Assembly: GCF_019655435.1 (NCBI RefSeq) | Contig: NZ_BPFH01000007.1 | Span: forward strand, 1-64,000 | Direction of reading: 5' to 3' | DNA: 64,000 nt | Origin: Jannaschia pagri | GTDB taxonomy: Bacteria > Pseudomonadota > Alphaproteobacteria > Rhodobacterales > Rhodobacteraceae | The notes under the pieces: model-generated | Told to the model about the DNA's origin: nothing | The model's database searches: none | Seen by the model: only the letters and a program-made list of their open reading frames with translations | Position numbers and translations under genes: made by a program | Part shown: one piece after another, positions 1 to 9,496 of the stretch | How the letters are laid out: each line of letters starts with the position of its first letter | Numbering within the stretch: the stretch's first letter is position 1

Positions 1-963
1 AGAACGGGGCATAATGACCGTGCCGACAGGGACGGGGAACTCATCGCCTAACCTGAGACCCTGCGCGACAACCATGACCGTCTCACACCATAAAACGACG
101 GCTGTGTTCTAACAGGCCCGGTGAATGCCTCGATAGCATCGATCACGTTGCAATTGGACTGCGCCAGGAAACCAGCGACTGCCGTAACACTCTCCCGATC
201 CTAAGCTACAAAAAGGGCTGTCAGTTCAAAACACCAAACCGAATTCTAACCCTGGCTATCGTCATAGGGTTACTGACCCAATACCATCCTGCAATGGCGA
301 GTGGTGTAGGCGAGTTTATTGTCTTAGATCCTGACGTTGACGAACTTCCCTCAGTTTACCTGCGGGGTTTCGATGCCCGTGGGCCAGCTGTGGCGCCGGT
401 GCGCTTTGATGTGGCGCATCAGCCGTCGGTCGAACTCGCTCCCTTCCGCTTGGAGCGACCCGTCACTGGGCAACAGCACTACTGGGACAATGCGGGCCCT
501 TATTCTAAGCTGTATGCCCTTAGATCCGCGCCGTTTGCCGGTCGGGACGCTCACTCGCGGAATGGTGCGCACTGGCAGATGGTCCCCAACATCCCGCTTT
601 ACGACTTCCACCATTTTAACCAATTTGTGGGGATATGCCTTGTTCTCAAGCAGAGGGCTATGGTTCCGGAATATGAAAAAGAAGCCCGCACGCACCGCGT
701 CAGTAGCCGGCCCACCCGAGGTCTCAAGTTGGCGTGGACGACAGTCGCTTAGAGTACAGCGCGCCACGGTGTCTGACCGAGGCGCATATCAGGGCTGCTA
801 CCTACGGCATGTTTGAGGCCATTGAGCTCGAAGGGAAATTTCCTCGAACAATGTCCCAGTCCGCCCCCCACCGCATTTCCAGATTGATGTGACGTTTCTG
901 TAAAAAATGCCGCCCGCCGGGGTTGCGGCCTTCGGAGACCAGGTATAGATCACCTCTCGTTGG
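1..963. other. Region without an intact gene upstream of tRNA-fMet
   Basis: No reading frame here looks like a known protein. The longest frames (294-752 on the plus strand, 351-767 on the minus strand) overlap each other antisense, lack convincing ribosome-binding sites and show no recognisable motif. The stretch is less GC-rich than the neighbouring genes. It contains no 5S rRNA, so the tRNA that follows is not the tail of an rRNA operon within this window. A possible decayed coding fragment at 120-227 is listed separately. Confidence 0.5.
120..227 (-). pseudogene. Possible decayed ACT-domain fragment resembling the N-terminus of PurU
   Basis: On the minus strand this stretch reads LFVA-stop-DRESVTAVAGFLAQ, then CNVIDAIEAF. 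PurU-type formyltetrahydrofolate deformylases begin with an N-terminal ACT domain of the pattern CPDR-GIV-AV-GFL-----CNI-DS-QF, so spacing and key residues agree. A TAG sits where the Cys-Pro would be, and neither side continues as a recognisable deformylase. It could be a remnant of a lost gene, or chance, because the match is only about 30 residues long. Confidence 0.3.
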
Positions 964-1040
<77 letters not shown>

Positions 1041-1049
1041 ACCTGAAAC

Positions 1050-1073
1050 GCCGCCCTTTGGGGCGGCTTTTTC
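1050..1073 (+). terminator. Rho-independent terminator of tRNA-fMet
   Basis: The stem GCCGCCC / GGGCGGC with a short loop is followed by five T residues, 10 nt after the tRNA CCA end. The stop codon of the converging minus-strand gene lies next to the T run, so the hairpin may serve both directions. Confidence 0.85.
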
Positions 1074-1075
1074 AT

Positions 1076-1864
1076 TCAACCGGGTACATACTTAGGCAAA
1101 ATACTGGGCGGCATCGGGCCCTTGTTGCGTCCCCCTTGCTCGGTTTGTTCCCAGGCATGCGCCAAGATGCCCACCGACCGCGATAGGCAAAACAATCCGC
1201 GCGAGAGCGGCGGGGGAAACCCTAATTCACAGAAGATCACGGCCGTTGCGCCGTCGATATTCATGGCGATATCCGCGCCGCGGTCGGCGCCGATCTGGTG
1301 CTGGACCGCTTCGCCGATATCAGCGAACCGCCCTGAAACGATACCCTGATCGGCTGCCTCTCGCACAAGCGCCATCAGACGGGGGGCGCGGGGGTCGACC
1401 GGCTTGTGAAAACGATGGCCGAAACCGCTAACGATCTTGCCCCGTGACGCGCGCCAATGTCCTAGGCCATCCACAGTCGCTTGGGCGAGTGGGACACTTT
1501 GGGCGCGCGTATCAATGTCTAGATAGAGCTCGGCACATTGTTCGCCCGCGCCACCATGGATGTCCCCTAGCATGTTGATCCCCGTAGCAAGGGCCGCGTT
1601 CAGCCCAACGCCACAGGTTGCCGCCATACGCGCCGCAGCGATCGAGGGAGCCTGCGGGCCATGGTCCACCCCGGCGACCAGCGCGGCCTCCAACAAGGCG
1701 GATTGGCCAGCGGTCGGGCGATCCCCCCGGAGCATCAGCCAGATCATCTCCGGAAAGGAGGTCGTGCCGATCAGATCTTCGATTGGGGTGCCGCGAAAGG
1801 CGATCCGTCCTGGTTCCATGTCGATGATCGACGTCTGCCACCAATCGCTTGGATCTTGAGTCAT
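1076..1864 (-). CDS. Citryl-CoA lyase / short citrate-synthase-family protein
   Basis: The 262-residue protein belongs to the citrate synthase superfamily but is much shorter than citrate synthase (about 430 residues). It keeps the two active-site histidine regions, HGGAGEQ near residue 104 and GFGHRFHKPVDPR near residue 150. Short stand-alone members of this family are annotated as citryl-CoA lyases, which cleave citryl-CoA to acetyl-CoA and oxaloacetate, but the substrate cannot be read from the sequence. It is divergent from imuA, and the 143-bp gap between them holds the LexA box. The family call is secure; the exact reaction is inferred. Confidence 0.8.
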   Translation of the reverse strand: MTQDPSDWWQTSIIDMEPGRIAFRGTPIEDLIGTTSFPEMIWLMLRGDRPTAGQSALLEAALVAGVDHGPQAPSIAAARMAATCGVGLNAALATGINMLGDIHGGAGEQCAELYLDIDTRAQSVPLAQATVDGLGHWRASRGKIVSGFGHRFHKPVDPRAPRLMALVREAADQGIVSGRFADIGEAVQHQIGADRGADIAMNIDGATAVIFCELGFPPPLSRGLFCLSRSVGILAHAWEQTEQGGRNKGPMPPSILPKYVPG

Positions 1865-1962
1865 GGGACCTCCTCCCGTGCAGTCGCGCCCACTGTGCCG
1901 GGTCGTCGGACGCTGTCAAATAGCGTGGCGGAAAGGGGACTCGACAAACGGAGTCAAAATGA

Positions 1963-1977
1963 GAACATTACAGGAAC
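1963..1977 (-). promoter_or_regulatory. LexA (SOS) box in front of imuA
   Basis: The minus strand reads GTTCCTGTAATGTTC, a perfect GTTC-N7-GTTC direct repeat, which is the LexA operator of alphaproteobacteria. It ends 30 bp before the imuA start codon. This predicts repression of the imuA-imuB-dnaE2 operon by LexA and induction by DNA damage. The divergent citryl-CoA-lyase-like gene starts 99 bp away on the other side and may be less affected. Confidence 0.9.
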
Positions 1978-2007
1978 ATTAAGACCGATTCTCGGGGTGT
2001 TCTGTCC

Positions 2008-2679
2008 ATGTTGTCCAAGGCGGATATGTGCTGTCCCGCCGTGACCGAGGTTTTCACGACCTCTCGTGATGGGGCGGCGACCGCTTTTCTCCTGGCCCAA
2101 TTGGCCAGTCGTCGCGGGCCGATCTTGTGGGTGCAGGACCGTCTGTCCGCGCAAGAGGGCGGGCTGCCCTATGGCCGCGGCATTGCGGGGATCACCGGTC
2201 AGGACAGGCCCATCTTGCGGGTCGCGGCCCGCACGCCTGCCGAGGCGCTTTGGGCGATGGAGGAGGGATTGGAATGCAGCGCACTATCCGCCGTCATCGG
2301 GGAAGTCTGGGGCAGTCCCAAGGTGCTGGATTTCACGGCAACCAAGCGGTTGGCCTTGCGCTCCCAGCGATCCAAAGTGCCATTGTGGGTCCTGCGCTCG
2401 GATGCGGAACCGTCGCTGTCCGTGGCCCCGGACCGGTGGCGTGTGGCGTCCGCTCCGTCAACGGACAACACGCTCGATGCGCGCGCCCCGGGCGAGGCGC
2501 TCTGGTCGGCAGAGCTTTTCCGGTCTCGCACGCGTCGGCCGGGCACTTGGGTGGCCAGCCATGACCGCGCGTCGGATCGTCTCCATCTGGTTGCCCCGCT
2601 TCGCGATGGCGCGGTGGGAGAGGATGCAGACCCGCACCCCGCGCCCCGCCTGCGACCCCTGGGACGTGGCGCCGCCTGA
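2008..2679 (+). CDS. imuA: ImuA, SOS mutasome accessory protein
   Basis: The 223-residue protein resembles the RecA/SulA-like ImuA proteins that always accompany ImuB and DnaE2. The segment VTEVFTTSRDGAATAFLLAQ sits where a RecA-type nucleotide-binding region would be, but a canonical Walker A GxxxxGKT is absent, as in many ImuA proteins. ImuA is needed with ImuB and DnaE2 for damage-induced mutagenesis. It follows a perfect LexA box and overlaps the start of imuB by 119 bp in another frame, indicating one operon. The start is the first ATG after the box; no strong Shine-Dalgarno is seen. Identification rests mainly on gene context. Confidence 0.85.
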   Translation: MLSKADMCCPAVTEVFTTSRDGAATAFLLAQLASRRGPILWVQDRLSAQEGGLPYGRGIAGITGQDRPILRVAARTPAEALWAMEEGLECSALSAVIGEVWGSPKVLDFTATKRLALRSQRSKVPLWVLRSDAEPSLSVAPDRWRVASAPSTDNTLDARAPGEALWSAELFRSRTRRPGTWVASHDRASDRLHLVAPLRDGAVGEDADPHPAPRLRPLGRGAA

Positions 2680-4162
2680 ATACGGCCCCGACACGCCCTT
2701 GGTGTTAGCTGCCGAGGGGCACCATGGACCGATCATTCATGCCATGACGGAAGCTGCGGCTGCCATGGGCGCGACCCGTGGCGCGCGGGTGGTCGATGTG
2801 CGCAGCCTCTGCCCGGACCTGCTCGCCTTGCCCGCTGATTTGGCGGGGGATGCGGCGGCGCTCGGTCGGATGGCGCTGTGGTCTCGCCGGTGGTGCCCCT
2901 GGTCCGCCACCGATGGGGCCGATGGGTTGGTTTTGGATACCACAGGCGCGGCGCACCTTTGGGGGGGCGAAGCGGCGATGCTCGCCGATATGCGGGACCG
3001 TTTGGGTGACTTGGGGCAAGAGGCGCGGCTGGCCATCGCTCCCACCCATGGGGCCGCCTGGGCCCTGGCCCGGTATGGCGACCCGCAGGAGATCAGCCAC
3101 CCCGACGCGCTACGCGCCCGTCTTGCCGCCCTGCCGGTGGCGGCGCTGCGGCTCGATGCGGCGACCTTGCTGACCCTGCGGCGCCTGGGCCTCAAGCGCA
3201 TCGGCGATCTGATGCTGCTGCCCCGTGCCACGCTAGATCGGCGGTTTGGACGCGACGGCAAGGCGCTCATGACACCCCTGCGGCGCCTGGATCAGGCCCT
3301 CGGTCATCTCCCGGAACCAGTCGTCAGCCCCGCACCCCCCCGGCGTTACCGAGCCGTACAACGTCTGGCGGAGCCGATCCTCGATCCGCAGCCCTCGCTG
3401 CCGGGTCTGCTGCGTGTCCTCTGCAACGATTTGGCGCGGGATGGTCAAGGCTTGCGCGCCCTGCGCCTCGATCTCTATCATGTGGATGGTCAGGCATCCG
3501 TGTTCGAGGCTGTCACCGCCCGCGCCACCCGCGATCCGGCTCACCTGTTTCGCTTGCTGGAGAGGCGCTTCGAAGGCCTCGACGCTGGGTTCGGCTTCGA
3601 CACCCTTGCGGTGGAGGCCACGTGTGTTGAACCCCAGACCGCCGCCCAAACCCGTCTGGATGGGGACGACGACGCTGACCTCGCCACAGCCACCTTGATT
3701 GATCGCCTCACCAGCCGCATGGGCCCCCGCGCTGTGCAGCGGTCCACCCCCCGGCCCAGCCACTTGCCGGAGCGGGCCGAGATCTGGCGCCCCACCGGCG
3801 ATACGCCCCGCGCCAATCGCTTGGCCCCGGGGGGGCTTGGCGGCGGTGGTCTCATCGCCCCTCCCCGAGAACGTCCCATCCGCCTCCTTCAAGCCCCCGA
3901 ACCTATCGAGGTGCTCTATGCCGTTCCCGAAGGCCCCCCCGTTCGTTTCAAATGGCGCCGCAGACCCTATCTCATTCGCCGCCACCAAGGGCCTGAGCGT
4001 CTCTCGCCGGAATGGTGGCACGCGACGTCGACCGCGCGCCTGCGGGATTACTATAAGGTCGAGGTCTCTGATGGCGCGCGCTATTGGCTCTTCCGTGAAG
4101 GCATCGCGGGCGATGGCCGGGGCGGGGATCCAGATTGGTTTCTCCATGGTCTCTTCGCCTAA
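2561..4162 (+). CDS. imuB: ImuB, catalytically degenerate Y-family polymerase homologue
   Basis: The 533-residue protein is a Y-family DNA polymerase relative (DinB/ImpB-MucB-SamB fold). It starts MTARRIVSIWLPRFAMARWE, where active Y-family enzymes carry an acidic DxDxFF metal-binding motif, so the catalytic aspartates are missing, as is typical for ImuB. ImuB is thought to act as the hub linking the beta clamp, ImuA and DnaE2 at lesions. The frame stays open upstream to 2066, but the ATG at 2561 was chosen because it gives the expected N-terminus and family length. The gene overlaps imuA and is followed 203 bp later by dnaE2. Confidence 0.9.
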   Translation: MTARRIVSIWLPRFAMARWERMQTRTPRPACDPWDVAPPEYGPDTPLVLAAEGHHGPIIHAMTEAAAAMGATRGARVVDVRSLCPDLLALPADLAGDAAALGRMALWSRRWCPWSATDGADGLVLDTTGAAHLWGGEAAMLADMRDRLGDLGQEARLAIAPTHGAAWALARYGDPQEISHPDALRARLAALPVAALRLDAATLLTLRRLGLKRIGDLMLLPRATLDRRFGRDGKALMTPLRRLDQALGHLPEPVVSPAPPRRYRAVQRLAEPILDPQPSLPGLLRVLCNDLARDGQGLRALRLDLYHVDGQASVFEAVTARATRDPAHLFRLLERRFEGLDAGFGFDTLAVEATCVEPQTAAQTRLDGDDDADLATATLIDRLTSRMGPRAVQRSTPRPSHLPERAEIWRPTGDTPRANRLAPGGLGGGGLIAPPRERPIRLLQAPEPIEVLYAVPEGPPVRFKWRRRPYLIRRHQGPERLSPEWWHATSTARLRDYYKVEVSDGARYWLFREGIAGDGRGGDPDWFLHGLFA

Positions 4163-4333
4163 GGCGCTGTGGCAGCACCGCCTGCCCAACTATGGGACCC
4201 GCGCGCCATATCCCGCGCGGTTTGCACCCCAGCGAGCCGCCCCCTCCGCGCCCCTAAAATTCGCCGACAATTTAACTAAAATGCCCGCCGCCCTCCCTTC
4301 GATGTTCCAAAAATATGCAGGGGGGCCGCAGGC

Positions 4334-4350
4334 GGGGGGCATCGCCCCCC
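4334..4350. repeat. GC-rich hairpin between imuB and dnaE2
   Basis: GGGGGGC-ATC-GCCCCCC forms a perfect 7-bp stem with a 3-nt loop just upstream of dnaE2. It resembles the GC-rich intergenic hairpins seen elsewhere in this window (53317-53370). It lies inside the longest dnaE2 frame, which is one reason to prefer the later ATG at 4366. Confidence 0.5.
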
Positions 4351-4365
4351 TCTGACGCCAGCCCC

Positions 4366-7300
4366 ATGCCCGACGCGCCGCTTACGCCCGACAAACGCAG
4401 CCTGGATCCAGGCCAGCCCTTCACCCGCAACCCCCGCGCGCCTTTCGTGGAGTTGGGGGTCGCCTCGTGCTTCTCCTTTCTCCACGGGGCCTCCGATGCG
4501 GTGGATTTGGTCACGACCGCCTGGGAACTCGGCTATGATCGTATCGGCATCGCCGACCGCAATTCCATGGCGGGCGTCGTGCGCATCCATACGGAGGCCA
4601 AAACCGCCAAGATGACCCCCGTCATTGGGACGCGGCTCATCCTGACCTGCGGCGCGAACCTACTGGCCTATCCCACCGATCGTGCAGCCTATGGGCGGCT
4701 CTGTCAGTTGATCTCCAAGGGGCGGATGACGACGCAGGATGGCGCGCGCCAGGACAAAGGGGCCTGCGACATCACGTTGGATGACCTGGCGGCTCATCAG
4801 GCGGGCAGCATCCTGATCGCGCTCCCCCCCGAGGAGATCAGCGCCTTTGCCGCAGACCTCCGGCGCCTGACCCGCGCACTGCCCAGCCTGACGCATCTTG
4901 CTGCGGCCTATCACTACCGGGGCGACGACCAGGCGCGGATCGAAGCCCTCGATAGGCTCGCCCGGACCCACGGCCTGCGTCTTGTGGCGACCAACGACGT
5001 TCATTATCACATACCCGCCCGCCGTCCCTTGCAGGACGTGATGACCTGTATCCGCGAAAAGGTGCGCCTGACGGAGGCGGGGTATCTGCTGCATCCCAAC
5101 GCCGAGCGGCACCTGAAATCCCCCGCTGAGATGGCACGCTTGTTTGACCGCTGGCCCCACGCCATCCGCGAGAGCGTCAAGATCGCCGACCGCGCGACCT
5201 TTTCCCTTAAGGAATTGAAATACGAATACCCCGAGGATGACGTCCCCGAAGGTCGCACCCCTGATACACATCTGCGATTGCTGACCGAGCAGGGGGCGAA
5301 CCGTCGCTACCCGCAGGGCATTCCCCAAAAGGTTCGCGATGCCATCGAGACCGAGTTGGCCTTCATCGCTGAGCGGGGTCTGGCCCGCTACTTTATCACC
5401 ATCCAGGAGATCGTCTCTTTCGCTCGCAGCCAAGACATTCTGTGCCAGGGGCGCGGGTCTGCGGCCAATTCGGCGGTGTGTTACTGCCTCTGGATCACCT
5501 CGGTTGATCCGGCCCAGCATGAGGTCCTGTTCGAGCGGTTCCTCTCCGCCGACCGCAATGAGCCGCCCGATATCGACGTGGATTTCGAGCATGAGCGGCG
5601 CGAAGAGGTCATCCAGCACATCTATAATCGCTACGGTCGCCACCATGCGGGGCTCTGTGCGACGGTCATCCACTACCGCCCCCGCATGGCCATCCGCGAG
5701 GTTGGCAAGGTCATGGGCCTGTCCGAAGACGTCACCACGGCCATGGCCAAGACCGTCTGGGGCAGTTGGGGGCGGTCCGTGGATGACATGCACCTGACCG
5801 ATAGCGGGGTGAACCTGGCCGACCCCCACCTGCGCCGCGTTATCGCCCTGACCGATCAACTGATCGGGATGCCCCGCCATCTGGGCCAGCATGTGGGCGG
5901 CTTCATCCTGACCGAACAGCCCCTGACCTCGACCGTTCCCATTGGCAACGGCGCCATGCCAGACCGCAGTTTCATCGAATGGGATAAGGACGACATCGAC
6001 GCGCTCGGGATTTTCAAGGTGGATGTGCTGGCCCTTGGGATGCTGACCTGCATTCGCAAATGCTTCGACCTGTTGCGCGCCCATAAGGCGACGGACCTGA
6101 CGCTGGCCACGACGCCGAAAGAGGATCAAACCACCTATGAGATGCTGCAACGGGGCGACTCGCTTGGGGTGTTCCAGGTGGAAAGCCGGGCGCAGATGGC
6201 CATGCTGCCCAAGCTGCGGCCCAAGGAATTCTACGACCTCGTCATCCAGGTTGCCATCGTCCGCCCCGGCCCGATCCAGGGCGATATGGTGCACCCCTAC
6301 CTGAAACGTCGCCGCGCCGGTGAAACGGGCGAGACGGTCCAGTACCCCAAGCCGGGGCCTGGGCACGACCCGGATGAGTTGAAGAAAATCCTCGGCCGCA
6401 CCCTGGGCGTGCCCATCTTCCAAGAACAGGCGATGAAGATCGCCCTTGTGGCGGCAAAATTCACGGGGGCAGAGGCCAATCAACTGCGCAAGGCCATGGC
6501 CACCTTCCGCGCCAAGGGAAAGGTCAGCGACCACAAGGCCAATATGGTCGGGCGCATGGTCGCGCGTGGGTATGACCCGGAATTCGCGGCCCGCTGCTTC
6601 AGCCAGATCGAGGGCTTCGGCGAATACGGCTTTCCCGAAAGCCACGCCGCCAGCTTTGCGCATCTGGTGTATGTGTCCAGCTACCTCAAATGCCACCACC
6701 CGGATGTCTTTGCCTGTGCTCTGCTGAACTCCCAACCCATGGGCTTTTATGCGCCCGCGCAGATCGTGGATATGGCGCGGCGGTCGGGGGTCCCGGTCCG
6801 CGCGGTCGATGTGAATTATTCCGACTGGGATTGCACGTTGGAGCCTGACGGCACTGGCCATGCCTTGCGCCTGGGATTCCGCCAATTGACCGGCTTGCGC
6901 CAGGATGAGTTGGCCCGCTTGATCGCCGCCCGCTCCACGCCCTTCACAGGCGTGGAGAATGTGCGCACCCGGACGCGCTTGTCCAAACGCGCGATCGAGA
7001 TCCTGGCCTCTGCCGATGCGTTTCGGTCCTGCGGGCAGGATCGGCGCGCTGCCCTCTGGGATGCGAAGGCCATCCGCAATGCGCCGGCGCTGCCACTGTT
7101 CACCCATGGTGAGGCGGCGGATGTGGGGGAGGAGCCAGCGCACACCCTGCCGACTATGCCCCTGCGCGAACAAGTCGTGGCCGATTACCAGACCGCGCGC
7201 CTGTCGCTTAAGGCGCACCCCGTTGCCTTCATGCGCCGGGCCATGGCGAAGGGCGGCTATACCCGCGCCGCCGATCTGCGACGGTTGCGGTTCAATCAAC

Positions 7301-7674
7301 AGGTCTCGGTCGCGGGGCTGGTCTTGATCCGTCAACGCCCAGGCAGCGCCAAGGGAGTCTGTTTCATCACGCTAGAAGATGAGAGTGGCGTGGTGAACGT
7401 CGTGGTCTGGCCCGATATGTTCAAACACCATCGCAAGGCGATCATGGGCGCGCGGATGATGGCGGTGCATGGGTACGTGCAATACGATGATGCCGTGATC
7501 CACGTGGTCGCCCGGGATATCGTTGATCGCAACGACGCGCTGCTACGGCTGAGCGAGGATGAGTTGGCGCCCGCTCTGGCCCGCGCCGATGAGGTCGTCC
7601 GCCCCGTCCCCGACCACCAGGGCCGCCACCCCAGGGATGTGAGAGTCATCCCCAAGTCGCGGGACTTTCATTGA
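4366..7674 (+). CDS. dnaE2: DnaE2, error-prone DNA polymerase III alpha-type
   Basis: The 1102-residue C-family polymerase has an N-terminal PHP domain (FVELGVASCFSFLHGAS) and a polymerase core with the catalytic aspartates in PDIDVDFEHERR and FKVDVLALGML. A C-terminal OB-fold follows (VSVAGLVLIRQRPGSAKGVC). Length and the PHP start fit DnaE2 rather than replicative DnaE1. It performs translesion synthesis with ImuA and ImuB. The frame can begin at 4315, but those 17 extra codons run through a GC-rich intergenic hairpin, so the ATG at 4366 is preferred. Transcription is probably from the LexA-controlled promoter upstream of imuA. Confidence 0.93.
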   Translation: MPDAPLTPDKRSLDPGQPFTRNPRAPFVELGVASCFSFLHGASDAVDLVTTAWELGYDRIGIADRNSMAGVVRIHTEAKTAKMTPVIGTRLILTCGANLLAYPTDRAAYGRLCQLISKGRMTTQDGARQDKGACDITLDDLAAHQAGSILIALPPEEISAFAADLRRLTRALPSLTHLAAAYHYRGDDQARIEALDRLARTHGLRLVATNDVHYHIPARRPLQDVMTCIREKVRLTEAGYLLHPNAERHLKSPAEMARLFDRWPHAIRESVKIADRATFSLKELKYEYPEDDVPEGRTPDTHLRLLTEQGANRRYPQGIPQKVRDAIETELAFIAERGLARYFITIQEIVSFARSQDILCQGRGSAANSAVCYCLWITSVDPAQHEVLFERFLSADRNEPPDIDVDFEHERREEVIQHIYNRYGRHHAGLCATVIHYRPRMAIREVGKVMGLSEDVTTAMAKTVWGSWGRSVDDMHLTDSGVNLADPHLRRVIALTDQLIGMPRHLGQHVGGFILTEQPLTSTVPIGNGAMPDRSFIEWDKDDIDALGIFKVDVLALGMLTCIRKCFDLLRAHKATDLTLATTPKEDQTTYEMLQRGDSLGVFQVESRAQMAMLPKLRPKEFYDLVIQVAIVRPGPIQGDMVHPYLKRRRAGETGETVQYPKPGPGHDPDELKKILGRTLGVPIFQEQAMKIALVAAKFTGAEANQLRKAMATFRAKGKVSDHKANMVGRMVARGYDPEFAARCFSQIEGFGEYGFPESHAASFAHLVYVSSYLKCHHPDVFACALLNSQPMGFYAPAQIVDMARRSGVPVRAVDVNYSDWDCTLEPDGTGHALRLGFRQLTGLRQDELARLIAARSTPFTGVENVRTRTRLSKRAIEILASADAFRSCGQDRRAALWDAKAIRNAPALPLFTHGEAADVGEEPAHTLPTMPLREQVVADYQTARLSLKAHPVAFMRRAMAKGGYTRAADLRRLRFNQQVSVAGLVLIRQRPGSAKGVCFITLEDESGVVNVVVWPDMFKHHRKAIMGARMMAVHGYVQYDDAVIHVVARDIVDRNDALLRLSEDELAPALARADEVVRPVPDHQGRHPRDVRVIPKSRDFH

Positions 7675-7824
7675 GGGGACCTGATTGCGGTGCGGTATAA
7701 CGATAAGGCCGCCGCCCGCATGGAGTGCAAGTTGTTGGGGCAGGGGGCTCCCCGCTGAGGCCCGTCATGGCAATGACGTCTGGGTCGGACGCGACATGTT
7801 CCCTGATCGCCAAACAACCGGAAG

Positions 7825-7856
7825 GTGATGCTGCCCGGAGGTCCGAGCAGCATCAC
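7825..7856 (-). terminator. Putative terminator hairpin after the first RTX gene
   Basis: GTGATGCTGC and GCAGCATCAC form a perfect 10-bp stem around a 12-nt loop, 17 bp beyond the stop codon of the RTX gene on the minus strand. There is no clear U tract, so it could be a Rho-assisted or mRNA-stabilising hairpin. It also lies between two converging transcripts (dnaE2 and the RTX gene). Confidence 0.6.
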
Positions 7857-7872
7857 ACGTTTGGCCGGACGC

Positions 7873-8976
7873 CTAGAACAGGAAGTCCTCAGCGCTGAGG
7901 CTGTCGACCGATGTGCCTGCCAGCAAAACGCTGTCACCGTTTCCGAGGTCGAGCGATGCGCCGGCCCGTGTTTGGGTGAGCGCGGCTTCCACGTCCGAGA
8001 AGTTGCCCAACGACGCAATTGCGCTGACATCGATAACGTCGTCTCCGCCGAATCCGCGAACCACGTCATCGCCATCGCCGGTTTCGAACACGAATGTATC
8101 CGCTCCGCGCCCGCCAATGAGCAGGTCGTTGCCACGGCCACCGTCGAGCACATCGTCCCCGCCGCCACCGCGCAGTTCATCACGACCGCCGCCGCCATTC
8201 AGCGCGTCGTTGCCACCGCCGCCGCGCAAGTCGTCGCTGCCACCGCCACCGTTGAGCACATCGTCCCCACCGCGGCCAAACAAGTCGTCGCGACCACGGC
8301 CGCCGTTGATTTCATCGGCATCGCGCGTGCCGGACAGGACATCGCGTCCGCCAGTGCCGTTGATCACATTGGTCGGTGCTGGGGCCGGATCGACCGGATC
8401 GGGATCGACTGGGTCGGGATCGACGGGATTAGGGTCGACCGGGTCCGGGTCCACGGGATCCACCGGGGCCGGACCGCTGCCACCGACAACGGAGATCTCC
8501 TCGTCGAAGCTCGGCTCGGCCAGTGTGACGGTCGTGGTGATTTCAGTGACACCCGATACATCGGCCCTCCGGTCGCTGGGGACCAGGAACAGCGTTCCGT
8601 CGATTTCGAAGAACAGCGGACGCGCCAGCGCGCCACCGTCCGTCGCAACATCTTCGCCGCCGGGCCCTTGGGGCACGATCACGCTCAGATCCGGCACACG
8701 CTGCGCCACCTCGACCCCGTCAATCAGGAGCGTCACCACTTCGGATGGCTCCGCCGTGCTGGAAAAGCCCCCCAGGAATGTCCGAATGGATGCCCCGGTC
8801 AGGACAGCGGCGTCGAGTTCTTGGACGCGGTCGGTTCGGGTGACATCGATCGGATCAATGGCAGTCAAAGTTACAGCGGACAATTGCGTGCCCGCAGCGA
8901 TGGTTGTTCCACCGAGCGACTGCGCGGTGACACCCTCTACGCGAAAAACTGTGAGGGTTGATGTGATGGTCGGCAT
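7873..8976 (-). CDS. RTX calcium-binding protein, predicted type I secretion substrate
   Basis: The 367-residue acidic protein has no Sec signal peptide. Residues about 1-165 form an unrecognised N-terminal region. A linker of DPVDPD-type repeats follows (about 170-200), then six or more RTX nonapeptides of the pattern GGxGxDxLx (about 215-305), and a C-terminal tail ending AEDFLF. RTX nonapeptides bind calcium outside the cell and the tail acts as an uncleaved type I secretion signal. The ATG at 8976 was chosen because GGGAG lies 6-8 bp upstream. The exporter genes lie 1.5 kb away on the same strand, so this is likely a second substrate of that system. Function after export is unknown. Confidence 0.85.
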   Translation of the reverse strand: MPTITSTLTVFRVEGVTAQSLGGTTIAAGTQLSAVTLTAIDPIDVTRTDRVQELDAAVLTGASIRTFLGGFSSTAEPSEVVTLLIDGVEVAQRVPDLSVIVPQGPGGEDVATDGGALARPLFFEIDGTLFLVPSDRRADVSGVTEITTTVTLAEPSFDEEISVVGGSGPAPVDPVDPDPVDPNPVDPDPVDPDPVDPAPAPTNVINGTGGRDVLSGTRDADEINGGRGRDDLFGRGGDDVLNGGGGSDDLRGGGGNDALNGGGGRDELRGGGGDDVLDGGRGNDLLIGGRGADTFVFETGDGDDVVRGFGGDDVIDVSAIASLGNFSDVEAALTQTRAGASLDLGNGDSVLLAGTSVDSLSAEDFLF

Positions 8977-9496
8977 TTGCGTCTCCCAATTACGCATTCT
9001 GTGCCGATTTAGCTATCTTTGTGTCGCTGGAGAGTGGAATTAAACTTGCTTCACGAAAAGCGGATATTGCGTGAGATGATTTGAATGGAAAAAGTCGTTC
9101 AAATTGGTGCCCGTAGGTAGTCCTTATTTAATTCACATCAGCTAGGGTTCGCGGCGCGACATCTGGATGCTCGATAAGATGAATATGAGCACGCGGACGA
9201 TGCTCACCTTATGCGTCCAGTAAGATCGTACGTGTTCCGCCTTGGGCTCGCACAGAAGCGACGGATGCTGCGGCGAAGCGGCTTGGAGCCGATCCGGGCT
9301 CAAGGTCGTGAAGCTGTTGCCGGTCACTCGATGAACGTAGCCACGCGCTATCCTTCATGTGAGATGATCCACGTCCCGTGACGCCTAAGTGATGCCGCAC
9401 GGGGTGTTCCGCCGATCGGCCCGGTTTACGTCCACGCACGGCTTAGCATGTTGCAACGTGGGTCCATCGAAGAAACGACGAAGACAGTGTTAAACT
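8977..9496. other. Intergenic region between the RTX gene and the divergent LysR gene
   Basis: This 520-bp gap is AT-rich near the RTX start (about 9000-9130) and GC-rich beyond. It must hold the promoters of both divergent genes. The only clear structure is the inverted repeat at 9079-9104. Short frames in it have no coding signature. Confidence 0.5.
9079..9104. promoter_or_regulatory. Inverted repeat, candidate operator
   Basis: ATTTGAA and TTCAAAT are perfect 7-bp arms 12 bp apart in the AT-rich part of the RTX-LysR intergenic region, about 100 bp upstream of the RTX start codon. The position suits a transcription-factor site acting on the RTX gene. The adjacent LysR-type regulator is the obvious candidate, but that pairing is inference. 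Confidence 0.4.

Noticed and set aside
294-767. Protein-coding frames on both strands (294-752 plus, 351-767 minus)
   Set aside because: They overlap antisense, have no recognisable motif and no good ribosome-binding site.
780-963. 5S rRNA gene upstream of tRNA-fMet
   Set aside because: In Rhodobacterales tRNA-fMet often ends an rRNA operon, but no 5S-like sequence is present here.
4660-7335. Long minus-strand frame (891 codons) opposite dnaE2
   Set aside because: DnaE2 motifs are unambiguous on the plus strand; the antisense frame is a GC-bias artefact.
7825-8961. Plus-strand frame opposite the small RTX gene
   Set aside because: It only mirrors the RTX repeats (runs such as [16 protein letters not shown]) and has no supported start.
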